A stretch of DNA of 64,000 nucleotides from Arthrobacter globiformis (lineage in GTDB: Bacteria; Actinomycetota; Actinomycetes; Actinomycetales; Micrococcaceae): contig NZ_JAUSXI010000001.1 in NCBI RefSeq assembly GCF_030815865.1, positions 3,658,001 to 3,722,000 on the forward strand. The letters are read 5' to 3'. The notes under the pieces were generated by a model. That model was not told the DNA's origin. It made no database searches and was given only the letters and a program-made list of their open reading frames with translations. Made by a program: the position numbers and the translations under genes. Within the stretch, counting starts at the first letter, position 1. Each line of letters starts with the position of its first letter. Of this stretch, positions 26,850 through 34,794 are shown piece by piece.

Positions 26850-27222
26850 GTTTTCCCTTGCCCTTGCCCGGGCCGCCGCGTTTGCCGCCCCCGCTGTCTC
26901 CGCCGGTGGCCTTCTCCACAGTGGCCCACAGGCCGAACCCGTGCATCGCGACCGCGTGCTGCTCCACCTGTTCCTTGCTGCCGTGGGCAACGATGGACCG
27001 GCCCTTCCTGTGGACCTCAAGCATCAGCTTGTTGGCTTTTGTTTCCGAGTAACCGAAATAGCTCTGGAACACGTAGCTGACGTAGCTCATGAGATTAACG
27101 GGGTCATTCCAGATGACAAGGTTCCAAGGGACGTCCGGGGCGGTCAGGGTGTCGGTGGACACCGCCGTTCCGGTCTGGATGCTCTCCTGGGTGTCAGGGC
27201 CGAGCGCAACGCTTAAGGTCAT
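26842..27222 (-). CDS. clpS: ATP-dependent Clp protease adaptor ClpS
   Basis: 126 residues. The ClpS core is clear: VPWNLVIWNDPVNLMSYVSY (N-degron pocket), LMLEVHRKGRSIVAHGSKEQ and HGFGLWATVEK. It delivers N-end-rule substrates to ClpAP/ClpCP. Differences from the short E. coli protein are a 30-residue N-terminal arm and a Gly/Lys-rich tail (GGGKRGGPGKGKGKRG). The ATG lies 6 bases after a TAGAAT box, so the mRNA may be leaderless. Divergent from pncB. Confidence 0.94.
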   Translation of the reverse strand: MTLSVALGPDTQESIQTGTAVSTDTLTAPDVPWNLVIWNDPVNLMSYVSYVFQSYFGYSETKANKLMLEVHRKGRSIVAHGSKEQVEQHAVAMHGFGLWATVEKATGGDSGGGKRGGPGKGKGKRG

Positions 27223-27228
27223 CTGTCC

Positions 27229-27234
27229 ATTCTA
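27229..27234 (-). promoter_or_regulatory. -10 box TAGAAT before clpS
   Basis: Minus strand: TAGAAT, six bases (GGACAG), ATG. No separate SD is needed if transcription starts at the codon. Confidence 0.55.
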
Positions 27235-27305
27235 TGGCGATGCTGGGCCCACGCCGGCGAGGGCCCCGCGGCGAAGCGAAGCGAGACGTGGGAGCCGGTG
27301 GGGAC

Positions 27306-27311
27306 TAGAGT
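27306..27311 (+). promoter_or_regulatory. -10 box TAGAGT before pncB
   Basis: TAGAGT is followed by seven bases (GATTTTT) and the GTG at 27319. No purine-rich SD occurs between them. This argues for the GTG at 27319 over the GTG at 27298. Confidence 0.55.
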
Positions 27312-27318
27312 GATTTTT

Positions 27319-28647
27319 GTGAGTAACTCCGCTGGCTGGGAGCAGCCCCGCACGTCCCTGTTCACCGACCATTACGAGCTGACCATGCTGCAGGGGGCCC
27401 TCCATTCCGGCGCCGCGCACCGCAAGGCCGTGTTCGAGGCGTTCGCGCGCCGGCTCCCGGACGGGCGCCGCTACGGAATTGTGGGCGGCACGGGCAGGCT
27501 GCTGGAGGGCATCATGGCGTTCCGGTTCGGCGACGCGGAGCTCGAATTCCTGGCGCGCACCGGCGTGGTTAACAAGGAGACGCTGGACTACCTGGCCGAC
27601 TTCCGCTTCACCGGCGACATCTGGGGTTATGCCGAGGGCGAGGCGTACTTCCCCAACTCCCCCATCCTGATCGTCGAATCGACGTTCGCGGAGGCGTGCG
27701 TCCTGGAGACGTACGTCCTGTCCGTCCTCAACCACGACAGCGCCATCGCCTCGGCCGCGTCGCGCATGGTGATGGCGGCCGGCCAGCGGCCCTGCATCGA
27801 GATGGGGTCCCGGCGGACCCAGGAGGAATCAGCCACGGCTGCCGCCCGCGCCGCCGTCATCGCCGGGTTCGACAGCACCTCAAACCTCGAGGCTGGGCTC
27901 CGGTACGGACTCAAGACGGTGGGCACCGCCGCCCACTCCTTCACGCTTCTCCATGACACCGAGCGTGACGCCTTTGAGGCGCAGGTCGCCTCCCTGGGGG
28001 CCGGCACCTCGCTGCTGGTGGACACGTACGACGTCGAGACCGCCGTCCGTACGGCCGTTGACATCGCCGGGGACAAGTTGGGCGCCGTGCGGCTGGACTC
28101 CGGCGACCTGGTGGAGCAGGCGCAGTGGGTCCGGCAGCTACTGGACGAGCTGGGCAACGAACGCACCCGCATCACCGTAACGTCGGACCTGGACGAGTAC
28201 GCGATTGCAGCACTGCAGTCCGCCCCCGTCGACTCCTACGGGGTGGGCACCTCCCTCGTGACCGGCTCCGGGGCACCCACCGCCAGCATGGTCTACAAGC
28301 TGGTCAGCCGGACCGACGACGCCGGGGAGTTCGTTTCGGTGGCCAAGGCCGCCAAGAACAAGACGAGCAAGGGCGGGCGCAAGTACGCCCTCCGCCGGCT
28401 CAACGACAACGGCACGGCCACGCAGGAGCTCATTGGAGTGGGCCACCGGCCGGCGGACGACGGCAATGACCGTGCGCTGCTCCAGCAGTTCATCAAGAAC
28501 GGCGAGCTCCTGCCCGGCTGGACCGGCCACGAAGGCGTCCTGCGCGCCCGGCAGCGCCACGCCGATTCCATGGCCGAGCTGCCCTCGGTAGTCCACCGTC
28601 TGCACCGCGGCGAGCCGGCTATCCCGACTCTCTATGAGGACAACTGA
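27319..28647 (+). CDS. pncB: Nicotinate phosphoribosyltransferase
   Basis: 442 residues from the GTG at 27319 (the frame is open from 27298). It converts nicotinate and PRPP, with ATP, to nicotinate mononucleotide for NAD salvage. Family features: SLFTDHYELTMLQGALHSG at the N-terminus, FEAFARRLPDGRRYGIVGG, MGSRRTQEESA, LLVDTYD, VRLDSGDL and SYGVGTSLVTG (phosphate site). It is coupled to pncA through a 7-codon mini-ORF and is divergent from clpS, as in M. tuberculosis Rv1330c-Rv1331. Confidence 0.95.
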   Translation: MSNSAGWEQPRTSLFTDHYELTMLQGALHSGAAHRKAVFEAFARRLPDGRRYGIVGGTGRLLEGIMAFRFGDAELEFLARTGVVNKETLDYLADFRFTGDIWGYAEGEAYFPNSPILIVESTFAEACVLETYVLSVLNHDSAIASAASRMVMAAGQRPCIEMGSRRTQEESATAAARAAVIAGFDSTSNLEAGLRYGLKTVGTAAHSFTLLHDTERDAFEAQVASLGAGTSLLVDTYDVETAVRTAVDIAGDKLGAVRLDSGDLVEQAQWVRQLLDELGNERTRITVTSDLDEYAIAALQSAPVDSYGVGTSLVTGSGAPTASMVYKLVSRTDDAGEFVSVAKAAKNKTSKGGRKYALRRLNDNGTATQELIGVGHRPADDGNDRALLQQFIKNGELLPGWTGHEGVLRARQRHADSMAELPSVVHRLHRGEPAIPTLYEDN

Positions 28648-28667
28648 TGAGAACTGAGGAGAACTGA
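28647..28667 (+). other. Seven-codon bridging ORF between pncB and pncA
   Basis: The pncB stop overlaps an ATG (TGATG at 28645-28649) that opens a frame of six residues, MRTEEN. Its own stop overlaps the pncA ATG in the same way (28665-28669). GAGGAG inside it is the SD of pncA. It may pass terminating ribosomes on to pncA; whether it is translated is unknown. Confidence 0.4.
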
Positions 28668-29302
28668 TGGCACGGGCACTCATCATCGTCGACGTCCAGA
28701 ACGACTTCTGCGAGGGCGGCGCGCTGCCGGTAGAGGGCGGGGCCTCCGTGGCGGGGGCCATCAGCGAGTACGTCGAGAACCACCACGGCCAGTTCGACCA
28801 CATCGTGGCCACGCAGGACTGGCACATCGATCCGGGCGCCCATTTCTCGGAAGCCCCGGACTTCAAGGACACCTGGCCCCCGCACTGCGTGGCCGGGACC
28901 CAGGGTGCCGAGCTTCACCCGGAACTCGACACCGAGCACATCCAGGCCTACTTCCACAAGGGCCTGTATACCGCGGCCTATTCCGGGTTCGAAGGCCTGC
29001 TGGCACCGGAGGACGCCGTCCCCACAGGAGAACGGCAGCCCGGTTCCCTGCCCGGAGCAGCCGACCCCGGTTACGCCCCTGAGGAAGACGCAATCGGCCT
29101 CGACGACTGGCTCCAGAGCCACGACGTGGAGGACGTCGTGGTGGTGGGCCTCGCCACCGACCACTGCGTCATGGCGACGTCACTGGATGCCGTCCAGGCC
29201 GGCTACGCCGTCACCGTGATTAAGAGGCTGACGGCCGGTATCGCCGATGACCTCGACGACACCTACGCCGAAATGGAGCTGGGCGGCGTGGACCTCGAGT
29301 AG
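28667..29302 (+). CDS. pncA: Nicotinamidase (isochorismatase-fold)
   Basis: 211 residues. It deamidates nicotinamide to nicotinate, the substrate of PncB. The catalytic triad is visible: D in LIIVDVQNDFCEGG, K in FHKGLYTAAYSGFEG, and C in GLATDHCVMATSLDA; metal ligands lie in DWHIDPGAHF. It directly follows pncB, with GAGGAG as SD. Homologues with this fold also activate pyrazinamide in mycobacteria. Confidence 0.94.
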   Translation: MARALIIVDVQNDFCEGGALPVEGGASVAGAISEYVENHHGQFDHIVATQDWHIDPGAHFSEAPDFKDTWPPHCVAGTQGAELHPELDTEHIQAYFHKGLYTAAYSGFEGLLAPEDAVPTGERQPGSLPGAADPGYAPEEDAIGLDDWLQSHDVEDVVVVGLATDHCVMATSLDAVQAGYAVTVIKRLTAGIADDLDDTYAEMELGGVDLE

Positions 29303-29325
29303 GTTCCCGCCTACTTCCTGCCGGG

Positions 29326-31104
29326 CTATGTCCTGCCGATGAACCAGTCCTGGAGCTTCTTCAGCCTGGACTGGAGCTGCTCCTCGTTCGCCTGTGCCAC
29401 CGGAGGGCCGCCGCAGACGGTCCGCAGCTTCGTGTGCACCACGCCATGCGGGGTGCCCGTCCGCGCAGACCAGGCCGCCACGTTCTTCGCCAGCTCGTTC
29501 CGCAGGTCCATCAGCATCCGGTGGTCGGGTACCGCGGGGGCGGCGGGCGCTGCCGCAGGGCCCTGGCGTTTCTTGCGGCCCTGCTGCTCGTGCTGGCGCT
29601 GGCGCAACAGCATGCCCACCTGCTCCGCGTCCAGCAGGCCCGGGATGCCAAGGAAGTCGAGTTCATCCTCGGAGCCGATGTCGCCTCCGGTGCCGAACTC
29701 GCCGCCGTCGAACAGCACGCGGTCGAACGACGCCTGCGAGTCCAGCGCCTCAAACTTGCCCTTGGTCAGGCTGTCCGACGCCTTCTCCTCGCGGTTCGCC
29801 TCGTCCATCAGCGACTCTTCGAGGTCCATCAGGCCGTCCGCATCATCGTTCTGCGGCCGGTCCAGGGCATGGTCACGTTCGGCTTCCATGCTGTTGGCCA
29901 GCGCCATCAGCTGGGGAACGGACGGCAGGAAGACCGAGGCCGTCTCGCCCCGCTTCCGGGAACGCACAAAGCGACCCACTGCCTGGGCGAAGAACAAGGG
30001 GGTTGACGTTGACGTGGCGTAGACGCCCACCGAAAGGCGCGGCACGTCAACGCCTTCGGACACCATGCGCACGGCAACCATCCAGCGCTGGTTGCCCGCG
30101 CTGAATTCCTCAATCTTGTTGGAGGCCTTCGCGTCATCGGACAGAATCACGGTCGGCGACTCGCCCGTGATCTTCTTGAGCTGGCCGGCGTACGCCCGGG
30201 CGTCCTCGTGGTCAGTGGCGATCACCAGGCCGCCGGCGTCGGGAACTGACCGCCGGACCTCGCTGAGCCGCTTGTCCGCTCCGGCCAAGACGGCGGGAAT
30301 CCATTCCCCCGCAGGGTTCAGGGCGGTCCGCCAGGCCTGCGACGTGATGTCCTTGGTGACCGCGGCCTCGCCGAGGGAGGCGGCCATCTCGTCGCCGGCG
30401 CTGGTGCGCCAGCGCATCTGCCCGGAATAAGCCATGAAGATGACCGGCCGCACCACGTGGTCACGCAGCGCATTGCCGTAGCCGTAGGTGTAGTCCGACT
30501 TGGAGCGCCGGATGCCCTCGCGGTCCTCGGAGTACTCCACGAAGGGAATGGGCGAGGTGTCCGACCGGAATGGCGTACCGGTCAGGGACAGCCGCCGGGC
30601 GGCGGGGTCGAAGGCCTCGCGGAGACCGTCGCCCCAGGACAGCGCCTCGCCGCCGTGGTGGATTTCATCAAGGATCACCAGGGTGCGGGCGGCTTCGGTC
30701 TTGGCCCGGTGCAGCATGGGCTTGCTGGCCACCTGAGCATAGGTCACGGCCACACCGATGAACCCGCGGCCGTGCTGACCGTCCGAATTCTTGAAGTTCG
30801 GGTCAATGGCGATGCCGACGCGCGCCGCAGCGTCAGCCCACTGCCGCTTCAGGTGGTCTGTGGGCGCCACGATGGTCACACGGTTCACCGTGCCGGCCTC
30901 GATGAGCATGGAGGCCACCCTGAGCGCAAAGGTGGTTTTGCCGGCGCCGGGGGTGGCCACTGCCATGAAGTCGCGAGGAGCCTTGCTGAAGTAAAGGTCC
31001 AGGGCTTCCTGTTGCCAGGCACGGAGCTTCTGGGCGGTTCCCCAGGCTGCACGCTCCGGATAAGCCGGAGGCAGGGTGGGGCCGCCGAAGAGTGTCTCCG
31101 TCAC
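29326..31104 (-). CDS. DEAD/DEAH-box superfamily 2 helicase
   Basis: 592 residues. Motifs in order: Q-like AWQQEALDLYF, Walker A VATPGAGKTTFALRVA, DEIH box (ILDEIHHGGEALSWGD), motif III SLTGTPFRSD, and motif VI FAQAVGRFVRSRKRGE. It resembles the UvrB/type III restriction-like helicase core common in Actinobacteria. A charged linker of about 100 residues and a C-terminal helical domain (RMLMDLRNELAKNVAAWSAR) follow. No nuclease or methylase is adjacent, so a role in repair or RNA/DNA remodelling is only inferred. Paired with the upstream DUF3039 gene with a 3-base overlap. Confidence 0.88.
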   Translation of the reverse strand: MTETLFGGPTLPPAYPERAAWGTAQKLRAWQQEALDLYFSKAPRDFMAVATPGAGKTTFALRVASMLIEAGTVNRVTIVAPTDHLKRQWADAAARVGIAIDPNFKNSDGQHGRGFIGVAVTYAQVASKPMLHRAKTEAARTLVILDEIHHGGEALSWGDGLREAFDPAARRLSLTGTPFRSDTSPIPFVEYSEDREGIRRSKSDYTYGYGNALRDHVVRPVIFMAYSGQMRWRTSAGDEMAASLGEAAVTKDITSQAWRTALNPAGEWIPAVLAGADKRLSEVRRSVPDAGGLVIATDHEDARAYAGQLKKITGESPTVILSDDAKASNKIEEFSAGNQRWMVAVRMVSEGVDVPRLSVGVYATSTSTPLFFAQAVGRFVRSRKRGETASVFLPSVPQLMALANSMEAERDHALDRPQNDDADGLMDLEESLMDEANREEKASDSLTKGKFEALDSQASFDRVLFDGGEFGTGGDIGSEDELDFLGIPGLLDAEQVGMLLRQRQHEQQGRKKRQGPAAAPAAPAVPDHRMLMDLRNELAKNVAAWSARTGTPHGVVHTKLRTVCGGPPVAQANEEQLQSRLKKLQDWFIGRT

Positions 31105-31436
31105 TACTTGTTGTTGCCTGAGTCTCCGCCGGACCCCTTGCCGCCGTCGTTGCCCGGGCGGAGGCCGTCATAGACCTCTTTGCACTCCGGGCAGACCGGG
31201 AACTTCTGCGGATCCCGTCCGGGCGTCCAGACCTTGCCGCACAGCGCGATGACCGGTTCGCCCGTCAAAGCGGACTCCATGATCTTTTCCTTGCGCACGT
31301 AGTGCGAGAAGCGCTCACGGTCGCCGGGCTCCACTTCCTGGCGCAGTTCCTCGCGCTCAATGGTTGCGGTGGACGATCCGGCTCCGGAAAGCTCACGCAT
31401 GGGGTCGTTGTCGAGAGGATCCGTCATGCTACTCAT
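31104..31436 (-). CDS. DUF3039 family protein, possible zinc-binding
   Basis: 110 residues from the ATG at 31436. The core RERFSHYVRKEKIMESALTG and VIALCGKVWTPGRDP, then PVCPECKEVYDGL, match the actinobacterial DUF3039 family. Three cysteines (C, then CPEC) could bind a metal. The tail is Gly/Asp/Asn-rich. An ATG three codons upstream overlaps the TAAGAT -10 box, so the internal ATG is preferred. It probably forms an operon with the helicase, and a joint function is possible. Confidence 0.82.
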   Translation of the reverse strand: MSSMTDPLDNDPMRELSGAGSSTATIEREELRQEVEPGDRERFSHYVRKEKIMESALTGEPVIALCGKVWTPGRDPQKFPVCPECKEVYDGLRPGNDGGKGSGGDSGNNK

Positions 31437-31443
31437 GGCATCC

Positions 31444-31449
31444 ATCTTA
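31444..31449 (-). promoter_or_regulatory. -10 box TAAGAT before the DUF3039-helicase pair
   Basis: Minus strand: TAAGAT, seven bases (GGATGCC), ATG at 31436. The first possible ATG of the frame lies within the box itself, which supports a leaderless start at the second one. Confidence 0.5.
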
Positions 31450-31496
31450 GCCGTTCCGGACGTGCGGCCGCGGGAGGACCCGGGCGCAGGTTCCTG

Positions 31497-32279
31497 TCAG
31501 AGCCCCTGCCACGCCGGTTTGTGGTCAAAGGTGTGCCGGTAGTAGTCGGCGAGCTTCAGTGACGACGCGGCGGCCTCGTCCACCACGATGGAGGCATGGG
31601 GGTGCAACTGAAGGACAGAGGCAGGACAGATCGCGGCAAGGGGCCCCTCCACGAGGTCGTGGACGGCCTGCGCCTTCTGGGCTCCGGTGGCCAGCAGGAT
31701 CGCGTGCCGCGACTCAAGGATGGTGCCCAGCCCCTGGGTCACCACGTGGTGCGGAACCTCTTCAAGGCTGTGGAAGAAGCGGGCGTTGTCGCGCCGGGTC
31801 TGCTCGATGAGCGACTTGATGCGGGTGCGGGATGCCAGCGACGAACCCGGCTCGTTGAAGCCGATGTGCCCGTCGGTGCCCAAGCCCAGAAGCTGCAGGT
31901 CGATGCCGCCGCGCTCCCTGATCCGGTCCTCGTAACCACGGCAGGCCGCCGGGATGTCCGCGGCACTTCCGTCCGGTCCGAGGACGTTCCCGGGGTCGAT
32001 GTTGACCCGGTTCGCGAAGTCGCGGCGAATCACCTCCCGGTAGGACTCGGGGTGTCCGGGTTCCAGCCCCACGTACTCATCCAGCGTGAACCCGGAGGCG
32101 CGGCTGAAGTCCAGGCCGGCCTGTTCGTGGCGCCGGGCGAGTTCGTCGTAGACCGGCAGCGGCGATGATCCCGTGGCAAGCCCCAGCACGGCGTCGGGCT
32201 TGCCCTGCAGCAGGCTTTCCACCGCGTCCGCCACGAGGGAGGCAATCTGCTTGCCGCCCGGAAGTATGACGACTTCCAT
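31497..32279 (-). CDS. nagB: Glucosamine-6-phosphate deaminase
   Basis: 260 residues. It converts glucosamine-6-phosphate to fructose-6-phosphate and ammonia in amino-sugar breakdown. Motifs: VLGLATGSSPLPVYDEL, ASGFTLDEYVGLEPGHPES, LGLGTDGHIGFNEPGSSLAS and the catalytic histidine in this loop. A clear SD (GAAAGG) lies 6 bases before the ATG. No nagA or transporter is nearby. Single gene between the DUF3039 promoter region and the ABC permease. Confidence 0.95.
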   Translation of the reverse strand: MEVVILPGGKQIASLVADAVESLLQGKPDAVLGLATGSSPLPVYDELARRHEQAGLDFSRASGFTLDEYVGLEPGHPESYREVIRRDFANRVNIDPGNVLGPDGSAADIPAACRGYEDRIRERGGIDLQLLGLGTDGHIGFNEPGSSLASRTRIKSLIEQTRRDNARFFHSLEEVPHHVVTQGLGTILESRHAILLATGAQKAQAVHDLVEGPLAAICPASVLQLHPHASIVVDEAAASSLKLADYYRHTFDHKPAWQGL

Positions 32280-32376
32280 TTCCGGCCTTTCTCTCAGCTG
32301 TCCTGCTAGTCAACCACGGCGGCTCCCCGCCCGGCAGATGTATTCGCCGGTCAGGGCGCTCAGCGGTTGGGTGTTT

Positions 32377-33948
32377 TCAGCGGTTGACCGTGACCTGGGC
32401 CAGGAGCTCCGGGCCGCGGGCATCGAGCCAGCGCCCGCCCACCCGGACCCCCACAATGAACAGGGCCGCGCCGAGGACAGGGCCAAGCGCCAGGTTGATC
32501 CAGCCGAACAGCGGTTCACCGGTGAGCACCTGCGCCAGGACCAGGCCGGCCTCCGGGAGGACCAGCACCAGGAGGACACCCATCCCGCCAAACTGGACGG
32601 CAAGGGTCTGCCCCACGTTGCCCGGCGGCTTCTTGAACGGGCTGTCGCCCGGAAGAGGCACGGCAATCGTGTAGCGGGCGGACACCACGGAGGACAGGCC
32701 CAGCCCGGTCAGCAGCACCCCCACGGATAGCCCCAGGATGGAGGGCCACCACGCCCAGTCCCGCATTACGAAGAACGGCACAATGGCGAGGACCAGCACC
32801 GTTGGCAGCGCGAACGCCAAACAGGCCAGCGCGCGCCCGAGCCGGTCGTGGACACCCCGCACGCCGGCGGCCAGGTGCAGGGCAAATGCGGTGTTGTCGT
32901 ACGACACATCCCCCGAGATGGACCACGCCAGGAGGAACGCGGTAAGCGGCCCGGTAATCATCAGGACGCCGTAGTCGTTGGCCTGGCTGCCCTGGAAAGC
33001 CAGGACGACCGGCAGCAGCGGGATGACCACCAGCGAGCCTGAATACCGGGGATCACGGAACCAGTAGGTCAGCGCCCGTGCCGTGATGGCACCGGCCGGC
33101 GTGCCGGGCAGGAGCGCGAAGAGCCCCAGGCGCCCGCCCTTCCGGCGGCTGCTTCCGGCATAGGGCGGCGTGACCAGCGCACGTTCGAGCAGCAGCTTCC
33201 AGCACCAGGAAAGCCCGGCGAGCGTGGCCACGGCGATGAGCAGTTTGAGTCCAGCCGGGCCCGCCTGTCCCCTTTCGAGGTCGCCGCCCAGTGACCAGGC
33301 GGCCCCCAGCGGCGTCCAGGAAATCCTGCCGGCCAGCTCGGACAGGAAGGCTCCTGAACCCGCCATCCCCTGGAAGATGCCGGCGGTGATGGGGCCGAGG
33401 AGGACCAACGGAACCATGAAGGCAATCCCGCTGATGTCTTTGAAGCGCCGTGAGGCAGCCAGGCTCGCGGTGGCCGTTGTGACGACGCGGGAGAACACCA
33501 CACAGGTGAGCACGGCCAGGAGGGCTCCGACCAGCGCGCCCACGGCTGGCAGCACACCGCGGGACCAGGTGACCACGGTGCCCAGGGCGACGAGCAAAGT
33601 GGCCAGCCCGGGGAGCCCGATGAGGCCGCCGAGTGCCAGGCCGGCCAGCAGTTGCGGCATGGGCACGGCCGACGTCGTGAACCGGGCCGGGTCCAGCGTC
33701 ATGTCCACGGCCGAGGCGATGACGGGCACAGTCCCCCAGCCCAGCAGGGCGGCCGAGCCGCCGAGCACCACCACGGTCTGGGCCAGGCCCGGATCCTCCT
33801 GCCGGAGGAGGACCAGCAGCACCACACACATGCCCACGATGCCCAGCGCATACAGTCCGCCGAAGGCCAGCCCCACCAGCTGCCACGGGCTGCGCTTCAG
33901 ACCGTTTCGCAGCAGCGTGAGCTTCAGCCTCAGAAGGTGCGCAACCAT
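32377..33948 (-). CDS. ABC transporter permease (ABC-2 type exporter)
   Basis: 523 residues from the ATG at 33948, with roughly 12 hydrophobic segments and no solute-binding motifs. It starts LLRLKLTLLRNGLKRSPWQL, a cytosolic helix typical of large ABC-2 permeases, and contains paired loops SGDVSYDNTAFALHLA and FRDPRYSGSL. It overlaps the ATPase gene by 19 bases and will form the membrane part of that exporter. Substrate unknown. The open frame upstream of the ATG lies within the ATPase gene and is not coding. Confidence 0.87.
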   Translation of the reverse strand: MVAHLLRLKLTLLRNGLKRSPWQLVGLAFGGLYALGIVGMCVVLLVLLRQEDPGLAQTVVVLGGSAALLGWGTVPVIASAVDMTLDPARFTTSAVPMPQLLAGLALGGLIGLPGLATLLVALGTVVTWSRGVLPAVGALVGALLAVLTCVVFSRVVTTATASLAASRRFKDISGIAFMVPLVLLGPITAGIFQGMAGSGAFLSELAGRISWTPLGAAWSLGGDLERGQAGPAGLKLLIAVATLAGLSWCWKLLLERALVTPPYAGSSRRKGGRLGLFALLPGTPAGAITARALTYWFRDPRYSGSLVVIPLLPVVLAFQGSQANDYGVLMITGPLTAFLLAWSISGDVSYDNTAFALHLAAGVRGVHDRLGRALACLAFALPTVLVLAIVPFFVMRDWAWWPSILGLSVGVLLTGLGLSSVVSARYTIAVPLPGDSPFKKPPGNVGQTLAVQFGGMGVLLVLVLPEAGLVLAQVLTGEPLFGWINLALGPVLGAALFIVGVRVGGRWLDARGPELLAQVTVNR

Positions 33949-34694
33949 TCGAGCCCCTCCGTCCGGCTCCTGCCGCCCACGAGCTGCACGAACCGCTCCT
34001 CCAGGCTTGCTCCGGCACGCACCTGGTCGACCGTTCCGGCGGCCAGGATCCGGCCACCGGCGATCACGGCGACGTGGTCGCACATCCGCTGCACGAGGTC
34101 CATCACGTGGCTGGACACGATCACGGTGCCGCCCGTGGCCACGTACCTGTCCAGGATGTCCCTGATGTTGGCGGCGGAGACGGGATCCACGGATTCGAAG
34201 GGCTCATCCAGCACGAGGACCTTCGGCGCATGGATCAGCGCGGAGGCCAGCGCGATCTTCTTGGTCATGCCGGCTGAGTAATCCACCACGAGCGTGCCCG
34301 CGTCCTGGCTGAGGTCCATGGCTGCGAGCAACTCCCCCACCCGGGCGGCCACCACCTCCCTTTCCATGCCACGGAGCAGCCCGGCGTAGGTGACCAGCTG
34401 CTCACCGCTGAGCCGGTCAAAGAGCCGCACCCCGTCGGGCAGGATGCCCATCAGCTTTTTGGCTTCCAGCGGCTGCGCCCAGACGTCCACCCCGTGGACC
34501 ACCGCCGTTCCGAAGTCCGGGCGGAGAAGGCCCGTGGCCATGGACAGGGTAGTGGTCTTGCCGGCACCGTTGGGCCCGACAATGCCGAAGAACGAACCGG
34601 CGGGAACGTCAAGGCTGATGCCGTCCACGGCGATCTTGGTGCCGAAGCGCTTGGCAAGCCCCCTGATCGAGAGGGCTGTTAAGGGAGTGCTCAT
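33930..34694 (-). CDS. ABC transporter ATP-binding protein
   Basis: 254 residues. Walker A IVGPNGAGKTTTLSMATG, Q-loop region MGILPDGVRLFDRL, signature DYSAGMTKKIALASAL (with the SxG core altered to SAGMT), Walker B KVLVLDEPFESVD and the switch histidine in VIVSSHVMD are present. It powers the adjacent permease. The ATG lies directly after a 17-base duplicated promoter sequence, and 6 bases after a TAGGGT box. Confidence 0.92.
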   Translation of the reverse strand: MSTPLTALSIRGLAKRFGTKIAVDGISLDVPAGSFFGIVGPNGAGKTTTLSMATGLLRPDFGTAVVHGVDVWAQPLEAKKLMGILPDGVRLFDRLSGEQLVTYAGLLRGMEREVVAARVGELLAAMDLSQDAGTLVVDYSAGMTKKIALASALIHAPKVLVLDEPFESVDPVSAANIRDILDRYVATGGTVIVSSHVMDLVQRMCDHVAVIAGGRILAAGTVDQVRAGASLEERFVQLVGGRSRTEGLEWLRTF

Positions 34695-34728
34695 GCACTT
34701 ACCCTAGCCGCGCACTTACCCTAGCCGC
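34695..34728 (-). promoter_or_regulatory. Tandemly duplicated 17-bp promoter element
   Basis: Two perfect adjacent copies of a 17-base unit (34695-34711 and 34712-34728), each carrying TAGGGTAAGTGC on the minus strand. The copy next to the gene gives TAGGGT, six bases, ATG: a leaderless start. The second copy places another -10 box 17 bases further upstream. Confidence 0.65.
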
Positions 34729-34794
34729 GGCCCGCAGCCAGGGGGATCCTCCGGAAGGAGTAGAAACTAACCGGCGCGGAACGCCCAAAAGCTG

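Noticed and set aside
29303..29325. Terminator between pncA and the helicase gene
   Set aside because: The 23-base gap has no stem with a T-run.
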